Position numbers and translations under genes: made by a program. From Aquamicrobium lusatiense (GTDB lineage Bacteria; Pseudomonadota; Alphaproteobacteria; Rhizobiales; Rhizobiaceae), in contig NZ_JACHEU010000001.1 of assembly GCF_014201615.1 (NCBI RefSeq), positions 701,631-765,630 on the forward strand: DNA of 64,000 nt, written 5' to 3'. Below the pieces are notes generated by a model. The model was not told the DNA's origin and ran no database searches. It saw nothing but the letters and a program-made list of their open reading frames with translations. Below are positions 35,322 to 45,365 of the stretch, piece by piece; the stretch's first letter is position 1; each line of letters starts with the position of its first letter.

Positions 35322-36158
35322 TTACCTGCCGCCACCTTCGCCCGCATAGCGGATTTTTCGCACCGCCTCGACCATGCGCGGACCGATGTCGTTTTCCAGC
35401 CTCTCCCGCGGCAGCAGATAGGCCGGCCCGCCGCAGTTCAGGGCGAGGATCGGCCCGCTGCCATGCAGGGGCGGCAGCGGCACGCCCACCGAATTGACAT
35501 CGGCTTGCCATTCGCCGGAATTCAGGCAGAAACCACGCGTGTTGATTTCCTCGATCGCCCGCAGGATCTCGGACTGAAGCTGGGGCCATCGCTCCTTGTC
35601 TGTGCGGGCCTCGATGCCGCGCAGGATTGCCTCCCGCTCCTGCGGGGCGGCCGCCGCGAGATAGGCGCGGCCCATGCTGGACCGGGCCAGTGAAATGCGT
35701 GAGCCGACATTCAGCTGCAGCGATACGATGCCTTCCGAACGTGCGCACGCGACATATATCATGCTGAACTGGTCGCGCCCGCCCATGGCGACCAGCAGGC
35801 CGTTGCCGGCGTGCTGTGCCAGTTCGTCCAGATAGGGCTGTGCCACTTCGCGCACCTTCAGGCCGCTGAGGCAGGCATAGCCGAGGCCGAGCACCGGTAC
35901 GCCCACACGATATTTGCCGATGTCTTCAAGGTAGACGAGATAGCCGAGCTTCGACAGCGTATAGGTCAGGCGCGAGACGGTGGAATTGGGCAGGCCGCAA
36001 CGCTGTGCAAGTTCCTGATTGCCGAGCGCGCCGTCGGTGGGACGAAAGCAGCGCAGAATATCCAGCCCGCGCTGCAGCGCGGTCACGAACTGGCGGTCCC
36101 CGGAGGCGGAGGCATCAGGCTCGGTGCCGGCATCCGTCTGTTTGGCGCGCTTCTTCAA
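35322..36158 (-). CDS. IclR-family transcriptional regulator 1
   Basis: A 278-residue regulator. The winged HTH is at about 24-85 (ALQRGLDILRCF, NQELAQRCGLPNSTVSRLTYTL) and the IclR effector domain at about 95-275 (SSMGRAYLAAAAPQERE; NTRGFCLNSGEW). The start is TTG at 36158 with GGAGAG 4-5 bases upstream. It lies 103 bp downstream of the second IclR gene. Probably controls part of the catabolic region to its right. Confidence 0.9.
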   Translation of the reverse strand: MKKRAKQTDAGTEPDASASGDRQFVTALQRGLDILRCFRPTDGALGNQELAQRCGLPNSTVSRLTYTLSKLGYLVYLEDIGKYRVGVPVLGLGYACLSGLKVREVAQPYLDELAQHAGNGLLVAMGGRDQFSMIYVACARSEGIVSLQLNVGSRISLARSSMGRAYLAAAAPQEREAILRGIEARTDKERWPQLQSEILRAIEEINTRGFCLNSGEWQADVNSVGVPLPPLHGSGPILALNCGGPAYLLPRERLENDIGPRMVEAVRKIRYAGEGGGR

Positions 36159-36261
36159 CTATCTCTCCACGAACCCGCCCGCAGAGGGCGGCAAGCTGCC
36201 TGCCGCAGGGCTGAACCCGCCCCCGACCGCGCGATGCGGAAGAGCCTTTGTCCCTGCGGCC

Positions 36262-37053
36262 TCAGGGCCTTGGGGCTGTTCCCATGGCAGAAGCGACGTT
36301 ATGGACCAGCTCGACCATGCGCGGGCCGATCTCCTTACGGAGACGATCTTCCTCTATCGTGTAGCCGATGCCCGAGCAACTGAAGCTGAAGGTCCGTCCG
36401 GTTCTGGGGTCGATAAAGGGCAGGCCGACGGCGGAAACATCCGGCCGCCAGGTGCCGATCGCGGTGCAGAAGCCATATGTGGCGATCTCTTCCATCGCAC
36501 GCTGGATTCTGGCTTCGACCTGCGGCCAGTCTGCGCCATATTTCATCTTCAGCCGCGCCAGGACCTGCTCGCGCTCCAGCGGCATGAAGGCGGAGATCGC
36601 GGCAAGGCCGCCGGCGGTCTTCTCGATCGGCATGCGGCTGCCGAGCTCGGTCGCCAGCACCACGGACCCGCTTTTGCGCGACACCTCGAAATAGAGCATC
36701 TCGTCGCCATGGGCGAGCGCGAGATCGACCATCAGGCCGGTGTCGTCGCTGATGGTGCGCATGAAGGGCGCCGCGACCCTGCGAATGTCGATGCTGGAAA
36801 ACTTGCGCAGGCCGAGCCTGAGTGCGGCCGTCCCCAGCTCGAAACCCTGGCCGTTGGAAAGAGGGGCAAGATAGCCCAGCTCGCACAGGTCCAGCGCCAG
36901 CCGCGAGGCGGTCGACCGGGAAAGGCCCACCTGCACGGCGATCTGCTGGCCGGTCAGCGGCCCGTCGGCGTCTGCCACCTCTTCGAGGATGGCCAGCGCC
37001 TTGCGCAGCGAAGTGGCTACGGATCTGTCTGGCTTGTCTGCCTTAGCGTTCAT
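36262..37053 (-). CDS. IclR-family transcriptional regulator 2
   Basis: A 263-residue regulator with HTH at about 12-75 (SLRKALAILEEVADADGPLTG, split from QQIAVQVGLSRSTASRL) and an effector domain showing EKTAGGLAAISAFMPLER and TYGFCTAIGTWRPD. It shares layout but limited identity with the neighbouring IclR, so this is not a recent duplication. It is 107 bp downstream of the acyl-CoA ligase gene on the same strand and may be read through from that operon. Confidence 0.9.
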   Translation of the reverse strand: MNAKADKPDRSVATSLRKALAILEEVADADGPLTGQQIAVQVGLSRSTASRLALDLCELGYLAPLSNGQGFELGTAALRLGLRKFSSIDIRRVAAPFMRTISDDTGLMVDLALAHGDEMLYFEVSRKSGSVVLATELGSRMPIEKTAGGLAAISAFMPLEREQVLARLKMKYGADWPQVEARIQRAMEEIATYGFCTAIGTWRPDVSAVGLPFIDPRTGRTFSFSCSGIGYTIEEDRLRKEIGPRMVELVHNVASAMGTAPRP

Positions 37054-37160
37054 GTGCGCACCGGTTCATGGCCGGCTGTTCCCCTTGCGTGACCTTGCAG
37101 AATGCGTTTCCCACGAAGGACGCCGTGTTTCAAGACAAGGGATGAACCGCCGCGCCGGCT

Positions 37161-38852
37161 TCAGTGCCCTTCCCATTCCCGCGCCTGAAGCTCCCGCCAC
37201 AATATCTTGCCCGTTGAAGAGCGCGGCAGTGCGTCGAGAAACTCGATATGGCGCGGGCATTTGTAGCTCGCCATGTTCTGGCGACACCAGTCCGAAATCT
37301 GCTGTGCACTCATCTTGCCATGATGATCGCGGCGCAGGACGACGAGCGCCTTTACGCTTTCACCGCGCCTTTCGTCCGGCATGGAGATGATGCAGGCCTC
37401 GGCTATTGCCGGATGGCGCAGCATCAGCGTTTCCACTTCCGAGGGCCATACCTTGAAGCCGGATGCATTGATCATGCGCTTGGAACGGTCGACAATGAAG
37501 AAATAGCCGTCCTCGTCCCGATAGCCGATGTCTCCGGTGCGGAAGAAGCGTTTGCCGCCGGCTTCGACGAAAGCCGCCTGCGTCGCCTGCGGGTTCTGCC
37601 AGTAGCCTTTGAAAAGCTGCGGCGCGTCCATGACGATCTCGCCGACTTCGCCATCGGGCAGGAATGCGCCGCTGTCCACATCGAGAATGCGGCAGTCGAC
37701 TCCCCAGACCGGAATGCCGAGGCAGCGGGGTTTGGGGCGCTGGGTCGGGTTGATGTGGGTGGCTGCCATGGCTTCCGAGAGGCCATAGCCTTCGATATAG
37801 GCAAGCCCCGTCTTTTCGCGCAGCTTCGTCGCCACGGTTTCCGGCATGGGGGCACCACCGCCGCCGATATAGCGAAGGCTGGAAAGATCGTAACCGTCGT
37901 AATCCGGATCGTTGACCAGATCGATGGCCATGGTGCTGATCAGCCGCCAGCGCTCGACCCGGTGGCGGCGCACCAGCTCGGCCGCCACCTTGCGGTCCCA
38001 TCTTGGCATGATGACCAGCGTTCCGGCTGCATAGATCGGGATATTCATGGAGTTCTGCATGCCGGTGACGTGGAAATGGGGCAGGGTGGCGAGGTTCACC
38101 GCGCCGACCGAAGCCGGCATCCAGCGCACTCCGCCGACCAGCGTGACCATCACGGTGCGGTGCGTGTGCATGCAGCCCTTCGGGTTGCCGGTGGTGCCGG
38201 ACGTGTAGGGCAAAAGGGCGAGATCGTCGGGTCCGGCAAGCGAAGGGGCGGCAAAGTGGCCGGCCGAAAGCGCATCGCGCCATGCCGTCATGCGTTCGGG
38301 AAGCGGGGCCGGGTCGGGCGCGGCAGCAAAAGGCAGCGGCAGGTCGAAGCCTGGCGCCACATAGTCCGCATAGTCGGCGACCACCACATGGTCGATCAGC
38401 CCGGCCTCGACCAGCGGCAGGATCAACGGCACCAGATCGCGCGCCACAACGGCAATGCGGGCCCCGGTGTCGCCCACCAGATGCTCGATCTCGAACGCCT
38501 TGCTCATCGGGTTGACCGGAACCACCACGGCGTCGGCGCGCAATATGCCGTAATAGCCGATCACGAATTGCGGGCTGTTCTGCAGGCAAAGCAGCACCCG
38601 CTCGCCCCGCGCCAGATGAAATTCGCTCTGCAGGAAGCCGGCGAGGTTCTCCACTTTCCGCTGCACGTCGCCATAGGTGAGATGAACGCCGCAGAAGATC
38701 AGGCAGTCGAGGTCGGGATAGCGCTTCGCAGATACTTCCAGATTGTAGTGGACGGTCGTTTCGGGAACGTGCAGATCCGCAGGCAATCCGGGCGGCCAGT
38801 GGCGAAGCCAGCTTGCATGGGCGGTGTCTTGCGGGGGAGTGAGATGTGCCAT
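37161..38852 (-). CDS. AMP-forming acyl-CoA ligase
   Basis: A 563-residue adenylate-forming ligase that activates a carboxylate to its CoA thioester with ATP. The P-loop is LPYTSGTTGNPKG (about 213-225), with GYGLSEAMAATHINPT, the TGDIGYRDEDGYFFIVDR motif and the C-terminal SSTGKILWR with catalytic Lys. ATG 38852 is the start; the frame continues to 39074 but into the intergenic region. It is the last gene of the aminotransferase-ABC-dehydrogenase run. Substrate unknown. Confidence 0.9.
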   Translation of the reverse strand: MAHLTPPQDTAHASWLRHWPPGLPADLHVPETTVHYNLEVSAKRYPDLDCLIFCGVHLTYGDVQRKVENLAGFLQSEFHLARGERVLLCLQNSPQFVIGYYGILRADAVVVPVNPMSKAFEIEHLVGDTGARIAVVARDLVPLILPLVEAGLIDHVVVADYADYVAPGFDLPLPFAAAPDPAPLPERMTAWRDALSAGHFAAPSLAGPDDLALLPYTSGTTGNPKGCMHTHRTVMVTLVGGVRWMPASVGAVNLATLPHFHVTGMQNSMNIPIYAAGTLVIMPRWDRKVAAELVRRHRVERWRLISTMAIDLVNDPDYDGYDLSSLRYIGGGGAPMPETVATKLREKTGLAYIEGYGLSEAMAATHINPTQRPKPRCLGIPVWGVDCRILDVDSGAFLPDGEVGEIVMDAPQLFKGYWQNPQATQAAFVEAGGKRFFRTGDIGYRDEDGYFFIVDRSKRMINASGFKVWPSEVETLMLRHPAIAEACIISMPDERRGESVKALVVLRRDHHGKMSAQQISDWCRQNMASYKCPRHIEFLDALPRSSTGKILWRELQAREWEGH

Positions 38853-38925
38853 GTGTGGTCCTGAACGCTCACGGCACTCCTGAACATGCAGGAGCGCCGG
38901 GCGTGAATCCGGGAGCGATGTCGCC

Positions 38926-40137
<1,212 letters not shown>

Positions 40138-40154
40138 GTTTCCTCCTCGTGATT

Positions 40155-40949
40155 CTATTGATCGGCGGGGCGCCGTTGCGTCCATCGGGCAAGCAACTGG
40201 AGCAACAGGCCGAGCAACGCCGACAGCAGCAGCATAAGCACGGTGACGGCGACCACCGAGGGATCGAGCCTGTCACGCAGATTGGCGAACAGCACCCGCG
40301 GCACGGTGTTCTGTTCCGGCCCGGCGATGAACATGGTGACGATCACCTCATCGAACGAATTCAGGAACGCCAGGATGAAGCCGGCAAGGATGGCCGGATA
40401 GAGCATCGGCACCAGCACGCTCAGGAAGATCATCCGCCATCCCGCACCAAGGCTCTGGGCGGCGCGGATGACGACCAGATCGGTGGTGGCCAGACTTGCC
40501 CCGACGACCACCATCACCAGCGGGAAGGAGATGGTGGCATGAGCGAGGATAAGGCCCGTATAGGTCGAGAGCAGCCCGGCGCGGGCGAGGAGGAAATAGA
40601 GCCCCAGTCCCAGAACGACCGAGGGAATGGCAACCGGCAGCATCAGCAGGCCGCGCAGGGCGCGCGCCTGTCGCGGCGCTGCCTGCACAAGGCCGACGGC
40701 GGCCAGCGTGCCGAAAAGGGTCGCGAGCATGGCCGAACCCAGCGCGATGAAGATGCTGTTGGCGAGTGCTTCACGCCAGCCCGGATGAAGAGCGACCTGG
40801 CTCAGCCAGCGCAGCGACAGGCCGGGCAGCGGATAGCTGATGTAATCGCCGGAAGAGAGCGCGATCGGCAGGATGGTGACGATCGGCATCAGCAGGAAAA
40901 GCAGGGCGCCGGCGGCAAGCAGCCCCATGATGGCGTTGACCTGTTTCAT
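40155..40949 (-). CDS. ABC transporter permease, polyamine/opine type (PotC-like)
   Basis: A 264-residue, six-span permease of the spermidine/putrescine (PotC/YdcV) family. The EAA-type cytoplasmic loop [20 protein letters not shown] is near residue 165, and the segment [21 protein letters not shown] is diagnostic of the group. The start is ATG 40949, 5 bp after the stop of the partner permease. Confidence 0.92.
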   Translation of the reverse strand: MKQVNAIMGLLAAGALLFLLMPIVTILPIALSSGDYISYPLPGLSLRWLSQVALHPGWREALANSIFIALGSAMLATLFGTLAAVGLVQAAPRQARALRGLLMLPVAIPSVVLGLGLYFLLARAGLLSTYTGLILAHATISFPLVMVVVGASLATTDLVVIRAAQSLGAGWRMIFLSVLVPMLYPAILAGFILAFLNSFDEVIVTMFIAGPEQNTVPRVLFANLRDRLDPSVVAVTVLMLLLSALLGLLLQLLARWTQRRPADQ

Positions 40950-40954
40950 CGTGC

Positions 40955-42154
40955 TCAGGCCCCCAGAAGCAGCAGGCGGCGCAGCAGATGCACGGCCAGA
41001 TGGATGGCAAGGGCGCCGATCAGCATGGTCAGGATGAGCAGCGCGGCGAGCGTGCTTGCCATGCCCGCATCGCCGATCTTGAGGGTGATTTCGGAGACCA
41101 TGTAGCTCAGCATCTGGTCCGCCGGCCCGCCGACCAGCGCGGGCGTGAGGTAGAAGCCCATAGACAGGACGAAGACCAGAGTGGCGCCGGCCGCGACCCC
41201 GCCCAGGGTTTGCGGCAGGAACACGATGCGGAAGCTGCGCCAGCCGGAAGCGCCGAGCGACAGGGCGGCGGTGACGTGATTGCGCGGGATGTTGGCCATG
41301 GCCGAGTAGCACGGATAGACGAAGCACGGCAGCAGCACATGGGTCATGGCGATGTAGACGCCGGCGCGCGAATAAAGCAGGCCGAGCGGCTCGCTGGCGA
41401 GGCCGAGCGTCTGCGCCACCGTGTCCACCACGCCGTTTTTCTGCAGCAGAATGACCCATGCCGCCGCGCGTCCGAGCAGCGACATCCACAGCGGAATGAA
41501 GCTGAGCAGGAACAGCGGACGTTTGAGGCCGGGCGGGGCGAAGGTCAGCGTATAGGCCAGCGGATAGCCGATCAGAATGGTCAGCAGGGTGACGCCGAGA
41601 CTGATGGTGAGCGTGCGCACCAGCATGTCCCCGTAAACGCCGATGGTCCGCGCCGCGCCGTCGGCAGCTGGGACTGAAGGGGCAAAGACGCGGCCGAGAT
41701 TGACGAGGCTGAACGGCTTTCCGGCCGCCTGTATGGTCGCCCAGATTTGTGGCTCGGCCCAGAGCGGCGAGCTTTGCTGAAGCGTTGCCGCGATGTCTGT
41801 GCCGTCCCCACGCGCCAGACGCCGGGCGGTGCCCATGATCACCGAGCGCAGGCCACTGCTGCGTTCGTTGAGCTTGGTGGCGGCGCCGGCAAGCGTCTGG
41901 TCCGCATAGGCGCTCTTCAGGTCGTGAGCGAGGGCGTCGGGCGCACTGTCCGGGAGTCGTGCCGAAGCCTCCCAGCCGGCCAGCGCCTCAAGCGTTTGCG
42001 GAAAGGCGTCGCGCACCTGTGTGTCGTAGAAGGCTTTTGACAACACCAGAGCGAGCGGCAGGGCCGCCAGCAGCAGCGCGGCGACGATCGCGGGAATGAG
42101 GAAGCCGGTCGCCGCCAGCGGATTGGCGGAAAATGGCGAGCGGTGGCCGTTCAT
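40955..42154 (-). CDS. ABC transporter permease, polyamine/opine type (PotB-like) with enlarged periplasmic loop
   Basis: A 399-residue permease. The C-terminal 250 residues are a standard PotB domain (YPLAYTLTFAPPGLKRPLFL; LSLGASGWRSFRIVFLPQT loop). Between the first membrane span (about 16-38) and the second (about 180) lies a hydrophilic region of about 140 residues, much longer than in PotB itself (about 275 residues in total). It forms a heterodimer with the PotC-like protein. Confidence 0.92.
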   Translation of the reverse strand: MNGHRSPFSANPLAATGFLIPAIVAALLLAALPLALVLSKAFYDTQVRDAFPQTLEALAGWEASARLPDSAPDALAHDLKSAYADQTLAGAATKLNERSSGLRSVIMGTARRLARGDGTDIAATLQQSSPLWAEPQIWATIQAAGKPFSLVNLGRVFAPSVPAADGAARTIGVYGDMLVRTLTISLGVTLLTILIGYPLAYTLTFAPPGLKRPLFLLSFIPLWMSLLGRAAAWVILLQKNGVVDTVAQTLGLASEPLGLLYSRAGVYIAMTHVLLPCFVYPCYSAMANIPRNHVTAALSLGASGWRSFRIVFLPQTLGGVAAGATLVFVLSMGFYLTPALVGGPADQMLSYMVSEITLKIGDAGMASTLAALLILTMLIGALAIHLAVHLLRRLLLLGA

Positions 42155-42174
42155 CGCGATCGTCCCAGGTGATT

Positions 42175-43236
42175 TCAGTTGGAGGAAATCCAGGCGTTCC
42201 AGCGTTCGAGCAGCGACGGATAGTTGTCGAGCCAGAAATTCAGGGCTTCCGTGTTGGAGGAGAAGAGATGCGTCTTCAGCCTGCCGACCGTCGGAACCAT
42301 CTCACGCTTTTCCGGTGTGAGCAGATCTTCCGCACCGCGTGCGGTAGGCCCGTAATTGGTCCTCTTCACGAACTCCGCCTGCCGCTCGTCATCGGCATAG
42401 AAGTTGAGGAAGCTGTAGGCCGCTTCCGCGTCCTTCGTTCCGGCCGGGACTGCCCAGTAGTCCATCGAATAGGTGCCCTTGTCCCAGATCGCATCGATCG
42501 GTCGGCCATCTTCCCTGGCGACGGCGAAGCGTCCGTTATAGGCGATGGACATGACGACGGAGCCGCCGGAAACCATGTCGATTGGCTGCGCGCCCGCTTC
42601 CCAGGTAACAAGCTCGCTCTTGATCTCGTCCAGCTTGCTGAATGCGAGATCCAGCCCTTCGGGCGTGCTCAGCGTCTTGTAGATGTCGTTGAGGTCGATG
42701 CCTGCCGCCATCAGCGCATATTCGAGATTGATCTTCGGTCCTTTGCGGATGCCACGCTTGCCGGGGAACTTTTCCAGATCGAAGAAGTCCGTCATCTTCT
42801 GTGGCGGTGTGGCGAACGCGCCGGTATTGTAGATGATGATGGAGCCGATGGTGACGACGCCGAGGCCGCATTCGCCTTTCGCTTCAGGGATAAGCTTGTC
42901 CGAATTCGGGATCTTCGACCAGTCGAGCTTCAGAAAAACACCTTCCTCGCAGCCGCGCAGCAATTCGGGACCTTCCGTCTGCACCACATCCCACTTGTAG
43001 GTGCCGGTGTCAGCCATGGCCTGAAAAGGAGCCCAGCCGCCAAGGTAGTTGTCTTCACGGATGGCGATGCCCGTTTCGGCAGTGAAGGGGGTGAACAGAA
43101 CCTCCTTCTGGTTTTCCTGATATGTGCCGCCCCATGAGGCGATGGTGAGTTGCTGCTGGGCCGCGGCCGGCATGGCCGAAACAGCGGTGACGCCGGCAAT
43201 GGCGGCTGTGAGCCAGCTTGCGAATGAGAACTTCAT
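42175..43236 (-). CDS. ABC transporter substrate-binding protein, PotD/PotF family
   Basis: A 353-residue periplasmic protein. The signal peptide ends near MPAAAQ (residue 26). The mature start LTIASWGGTYQENQKEVLFTPF is typical of family-1 extracellular proteins for polyamines, opines or mannopine. EFVKRTNYGPTARGAEDLL near the C-terminus is also characteristic. ATG 43236 follows AGGGAGGA with 5-6 bases spacing. A strong promoter lies at 43297-43325. The exact amine or opine ligand cannot be read. Confidence 0.9.
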   Translation of the reverse strand: MKFSFASWLTAAIAGVTAVSAMPAAAQQQLTIASWGGTYQENQKEVLFTPFTAETGIAIREDNYLGGWAPFQAMADTGTYKWDVVQTEGPELLRGCEEGVFLKLDWSKIPNSDKLIPEAKGECGLGVVTIGSIIIYNTGAFATPPQKMTDFFDLEKFPGKRGIRKGPKINLEYALMAAGIDLNDIYKTLSTPEGLDLAFSKLDEIKSELVTWEAGAQPIDMVSGGSVVMSIAYNGRFAVAREDGRPIDAIWDKGTYSMDYWAVPAGTKDAEAAYSFLNFYADDERQAEFVKRTNYGPTARGAEDLLTPEKREMVPTVGRLKTHLFSSNTEALNFWLDNYPSLLERWNAWISSN

Positions 43237-43296
43237 GACTTCCTCCCTGAGTGGGCGAACGTGGGCTTTTGCCATTTTTCTACCGTCCGGTTGATT

Positions 43297-43325
43297 TTAA
43301 TACTATTTGGAAAGTTATATTTCAA
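43297..43325 (-). promoter_or_regulatory. Promoter of the polyamine-type ABC operon with degenerate 24-bp operator
   Basis: On the minus strand TTGAAA (43320-43325), 17-base spacer, TATTAA (43297-43302). Within it, plus-strand TACTATTTGGAAAGTTAT (43301-43318) resembles the TACCATTTGGTAAGTTAA operator found at 48.0 and 55.6 kb, with three mismatches in 18. It overlaps the end of the thioesterase gene. Confidence 0.5.
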
Positions 43326-43846
43326 GTGCGGACTTCCCGTCCTGCTCCCTCGCTGCTCTGCTCAGGGGCGGGATGGGAAGCGGGCAGCGCCTGCCTTATG
43401 GGCTGAGGCAAGGGCGCCCCGCGCCCGGAAGACTGATCGGTCAGAACCCAGACGATCAGACCCCGGGCTCTCACGTCCTGCCGGCTGCTGCCGGAAATGA
43501 CCGTCCGGAAGGTGATGGAAGACGTTCCGACGCGCTCCGGCTGGATGGCGACGTCGATCTCCTCATCATGCCGGATCGGCCGGACATAATCCGTGCTGGC
43601 ATGCACGACGTGAAACTCATGATCCTGCGGGAGCAGGGACCGGATGCCGTGCGCCCGGCTGAATTCGGTCAGCGCGACATCGAAATAAGTGAAATAGTTT
43701 CCGAAGAAGACGACCTTCTGGGCATCCACTTCCGAAAAGCGGACCCGCAGACGGTGGCAAAAAACCATGCCCCCGGGCTTCGGCCACGACCCTGCCGGAT
43801 CGTGGGCCTCTGGCGGGGCATGGAAAGTGGCGGATCGCTTTTCCAA
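43322..43846 (-). CDS. Hotdog-fold acyl-CoA thioesterase (4-hydroxybenzoyl-CoA thioesterase/YbgC family)
   Basis: A hotdog thioesterase releasing CoA from a short acyl-CoA. The motif RVRFSEVDAQKVVFFGNY holds the catalytic Asp typical of the 4HBT family, followed by YFDVALTEFSRAHG. The TTG at 43846 is chosen because AAGGAGG lies 4-5 bases upstream (174 residues); the ATG at 43768 would give 148 residues with a poorer ribosome site. It lies 35 bp after the aminotransferase gene. A thioesterase in a CoA-dependent catabolic operon may act as a safety valve or release an acyl intermediate. Confidence 0.8.
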   Translation of the reverse strand: MEKRSATFHAPPEAHDPAGSWPKPGGMVFCHRLRVRFSEVDAQKVVFFGNYFTYFDVALTEFSRAHGIRSLLPQDHEFHVVHASTDYVRPIRHDEEIDVAIQPERVGTSSITFRTVISGSSRQDVRARGLIVWVLTDQSSGRGAPLPQPIRQALPASHPAPEQSSEGAGREVRT

Positions 43847-43881
43847 CAGGCCTCCTTGTGTGCGGCGTGGACAATCCGGTT

Positions 43882-45192
43882 TCAGTGCATCGCCCTGAGC
43901 GCTTCCTTGCTGGCTGCGATCATCGCATCGATGTCTTCCGGCGTGACGGCGGTGGACAGGCAGCCGAGCCCTGAAGGAATGATGTGGAAGCCGCGCGTGG
44001 CCAGCGCGTCGACGAAATCCGCGGTGACCTTGCGTTGCGCCACGTCCACCCAGGCCGACCGGTAGTCGCGGACTTCGCTGCGCCCCAGATGGAACTTGAA
44101 CAGCGAACCGGCGCCGGTCACGCAGGCCTCGATGCCGCTGGCGCGCATCCACTCGTTCATCTCGTCGCGAAGCCTGTCGCCAAGCGCATTGGTGCGGGCG
44201 ACTTCCTGCCGTCCATAGAGATCGAGCGCGACCAGACCCGCCGTCATGCTGATCGGATTGGCGGCAAACGTGCCGCCAAAGAACACCTTCGGGCGGCCAC
44301 TTTCGGGATTGAAGACGTCCATCACGTCGACGCGTCCGGCAAGCGCGCCGATAGGGAAGCCGCCGCCGATGATCTTGCCGAGGCACGAAAGGTCGGGCGT
44401 GACGCCGAAATACTCTTCGACACCGCCATAGGCGAGGCGGAAGGACATCACCTGATCGAAGATCAGCAAGGCTCCGGAGCGGGTGCAGAAATCGCGCAGC
44501 CCCTGCAGATAGTCGGCCTGAGCCGGCGCCAGGCCGGCACGGCTCGGCACCGGATCGACGAGAACGCAGGCGAGCCGGTCACCGACGTCGTTGAGGATCG
44601 ACAGGGCCTTTTCCAGATCGTTGAAGGGCAGCACCACCACATTGTCCAGAACCGCCTGCGGGGCGCCGATGCTGTAGGGCACCGAGGCGGGTGCCGTTTC
44701 GCCCCAGGCGTCGGGTTCCGGCGCGACGCTGACCTCGGCGAAATCGGACAGGCCGTGATAGCAGCCCTCCACCTTGGCGACGAGCGTGCGGCCGGTATAG
44801 GCGCGCGCCGCCTTCAGTGCGAACAGCACCGCCTCGGTGCCGGTGTTGGCAAAGCAGATGCGCTCGAAGCTGGGCGCGCGCTCCTGCAGGGCCGCGCTCA
44901 TCGCAATCTCGGACTCGGTCGACATCGAGAAGCATGTGCCGCGCGCCAGCTGCGCCGAAACCGCTTCGATGATGCGGGGATTCGCATGGCCGTGGATCAG
45001 CGACATGAAGTTGTTGGCCAGATCCAGATAGCGGTTGCCGTCGGCATCCCAGATGTAAGCGCCTTCGCCATGGCTGACATAAAACGGGTGAGGCTTGCGG
45101 AACAGGGTGGCGCGCGTCGAACCGCCGGGCAGGAAGGATTTTGCCTGCTCATAAAGAGCAGCGGAGGTTTTGAGCGAAAGACCTGCACCCAT
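43882..45192 (-). CDS. Class III PLP-dependent aminotransferase (glutamate-1-semialdehyde aminotransferase-like)
   Basis: A 436-residue fold-type I aminotransferase. FLPGGSTRATLFRKPHPFYV opens the domain; CFANTGTEAVLFALKAAR (about 113-130), FDQV with D246 and the PLP lysine K273 in LGKIIGGGFPIGALAG are visible. The usual DEV/DEI motif reads DQV. The housekeeping GSA aminotransferase HemL is unlikely given the catabolic context and divergence; transamination of an imported amino compound is more plausible. It heads the minus-strand run towards the PotD-like transporter. Confidence 0.88.
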   Translation of the reverse strand: MGAGLSLKTSAALYEQAKSFLPGGSTRATLFRKPHPFYVSHGEGAYIWDADGNRYLDLANNFMSLIHGHANPRIIEAVSAQLARGTCFSMSTESEIAMSAALQERAPSFERICFANTGTEAVLFALKAARAYTGRTLVAKVEGCYHGLSDFAEVSVAPEPDAWGETAPASVPYSIGAPQAVLDNVVVLPFNDLEKALSILNDVGDRLACVLVDPVPSRAGLAPAQADYLQGLRDFCTRSGALLIFDQVMSFRLAYGGVEEYFGVTPDLSCLGKIIGGGFPIGALAGRVDVMDVFNPESGRPKVFFGGTFAANPISMTAGLVALDLYGRQEVARTNALGDRLRDEMNEWMRASGIEACVTGAGSLFKFHLGRSEVRDYRSAWVDVAQRKVTADFVDALATRGFHIIPSGLGCLSTAVTPEDIDAMIAASKEALRAMH

Positions 45193-45211
45193 TTTTCATT
45201 GTCCTGTATTT

Positions 45212-45226
45212 TGGGATTATGTCCCA
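45212..45226. promoter_or_regulatory. 15-bp dyad in the divergent aminotransferase/ATPase promoter region
   Basis: TGGGA (45212-45216), 5-base spacer, TCCCA (45222-45226), embedded in an AT-rich TATTTTGGGA/TCCCATATTTT context 20 bp from the aminotransferase start. The size and place suit an IclR-type operator; two IclR genes lie at 35-37 kb. Confidence 0.45.
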
Positions 45227-45365
45227 TATTTTGATAATGGCTTGACCGTATAGCAGCTTTATGCGAGATGCAAGTATCCGCGCTGCGCAAAATCCGGAGC
45301 CGGAAACAGGATCTGCGCCCGTCGTTGCGGGTGGTTGTGCTTTTCAATGTTTGTCTGGAGGACTG

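Noticed and set aside
43882..45192. Housekeeping hemL (glutamate-1-semialdehyde aminotransferase)
   Set aside because: Catabolic neighbours, the DQV variant at the PLP-pairing motif and the alphaproteobacterial use of the C4 haem pathway argue against it.
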